Positions 63,814 to 64,000 of a stretch of 64,000 bases of DNA are shown piece by piece. The notes below the pieces were generated by a model, which saw nothing but the letters and a program-made list of their open reading frames with translations, was not told where the DNA came from and searched no databases. Position 1 is the stretch's first letter, and each line of letters starts with the position of its first letter. Location: assembly GCF_012767755.2 (NCBI RefSeq), contig NZ_AP023189.1:1302001-1366000 (forward strand), read 5' to 3'. The translations under genes were made by a program, and so were the position numbers. Source of the stretch: Pseudomonas tohonis. Its GTDB lineage: Bacteria; Pseudomonadota; Gammaproteobacteria; Pseudomonadales; Pseudomonadaceae.

Positions 63814-64000
63814 ATGCGCGCCCCCCTCCTGCTCTGCCTGACGTTCCTGGCCTCCATGGCCCAGGCCGCCGAACCGGCCGCGACGCTGGAGGGGCCGACC
63901 GCCGGCTGGCGCTACGCCGGGCTGCTGGACCGCAGCGAGAACCCCGCCGTCGCCTACCCCACGCCGCCCATCGACCGAGGCGGCCAGCGCAACCGCACCC
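63814..64000 (+). CDS. Exported protein, N-terminal part, cut by the window edge
   Basis: Sixty-two codons are visible. The product has a clear Sec signal (RAPLLLCLTFLASMAQA) followed by AEPAATLEGPTAGWRYAGLL. ATG 63814 follows AAAGGA. The visible part does not allow a family call. A possible -10 (TAGCAT) is at 63778-63783. Confidence 0.7.
   Translation, partial: MRAPLLLCLTFLASMAQAAEPAATLEGPTAGWRYAGLLDRSENPAVAYPTPPIDRGGQRNRT

Overview
The window is GC-rich chromosomal DNA from a Pseudomonas of the aeruginosa/resinovorans type. The evidence is the gene content and order: ndh, coaE-pilD-pilC-pilB-pilA, tRNA-Thr, nadC, a DUF1631 gene, ampDE, speC, the dpp dipeptide-uptake island with psdR and mdpA, then roxSR. 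This follows the Pseudomonas aeruginosa layout closely, with local differences. No insertion sequence, prophage, rRNA or CRISPR array was seen.

Positions 1-9709 hold nine co-directional, closely spaced genes for small-molecule chemistry: a left-truncated AMP-forming ligase, a SAM methyltransferase, a class A flavin monooxygenase, a cupin, an SDR, a Tat-exported GMC oxidoreductase, a class II aldolase-fold enzyme, a second SDR and a membrane acyltransferase. I do not recognise the pathway. It is the best candidate for an undescribed biosynthetic system. Positions 9953-14771 form a minus-strand alkylation-damage block: LysR regulator, 2OG-Fe(II) oxygenase, small protein, ogt, ada, a second oxygenase that lacks the usual HxD iron site, and a stand-alone Ada-like zinc protein. 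Ada itself has kept only one of its four N-terminal cysteines. A 13-bp-arm palindrome lies upstream of ada.

Positions 15081-27346 carry ndh, small conserved genes, an ANR-box-preceded small ORF, yacG-coaE-pilDCBA, a pilin glycosyltransferase-like gene, tRNA-Thr and nadC. The pilin cassette is AT-richer, and pilA points the same way as pilB. Positions 27668-38169 hold a DUF1631 gene, ampDE, a chemoreceptor with a sigma-28-type promoter, tatD, prfC and speC. Positions 38425-44854 hold a PepSY/flavodoxin/reductase fusion, the 5-oxoprolinase genes pxpABC, and a divergent Lrp/LysE pair.

Positions 44954-59395 are the dipeptide island: dppBCDF, four DppA-type binding proteins in two sequence classes, an OprD-family porin, the XRE-cupin repressor psdR and the metallopeptidase mdpA. 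Paired palindromes overlap the promoters of mdpA and the first dppA, which suggests a shared PsdR operator. The porin, binding proteins, ABC transporter and peptidase would take dipeptides from outside the cell to free amino acids. The right end has a SIMPL-domain protein, the redox two-component system roxSR, an AEC transporter and a truncated exported protein. Several intergenic gaps hold short dispersed palindromes; the gaps near 9.8 kb and 62.5 kb share the same two-part element.
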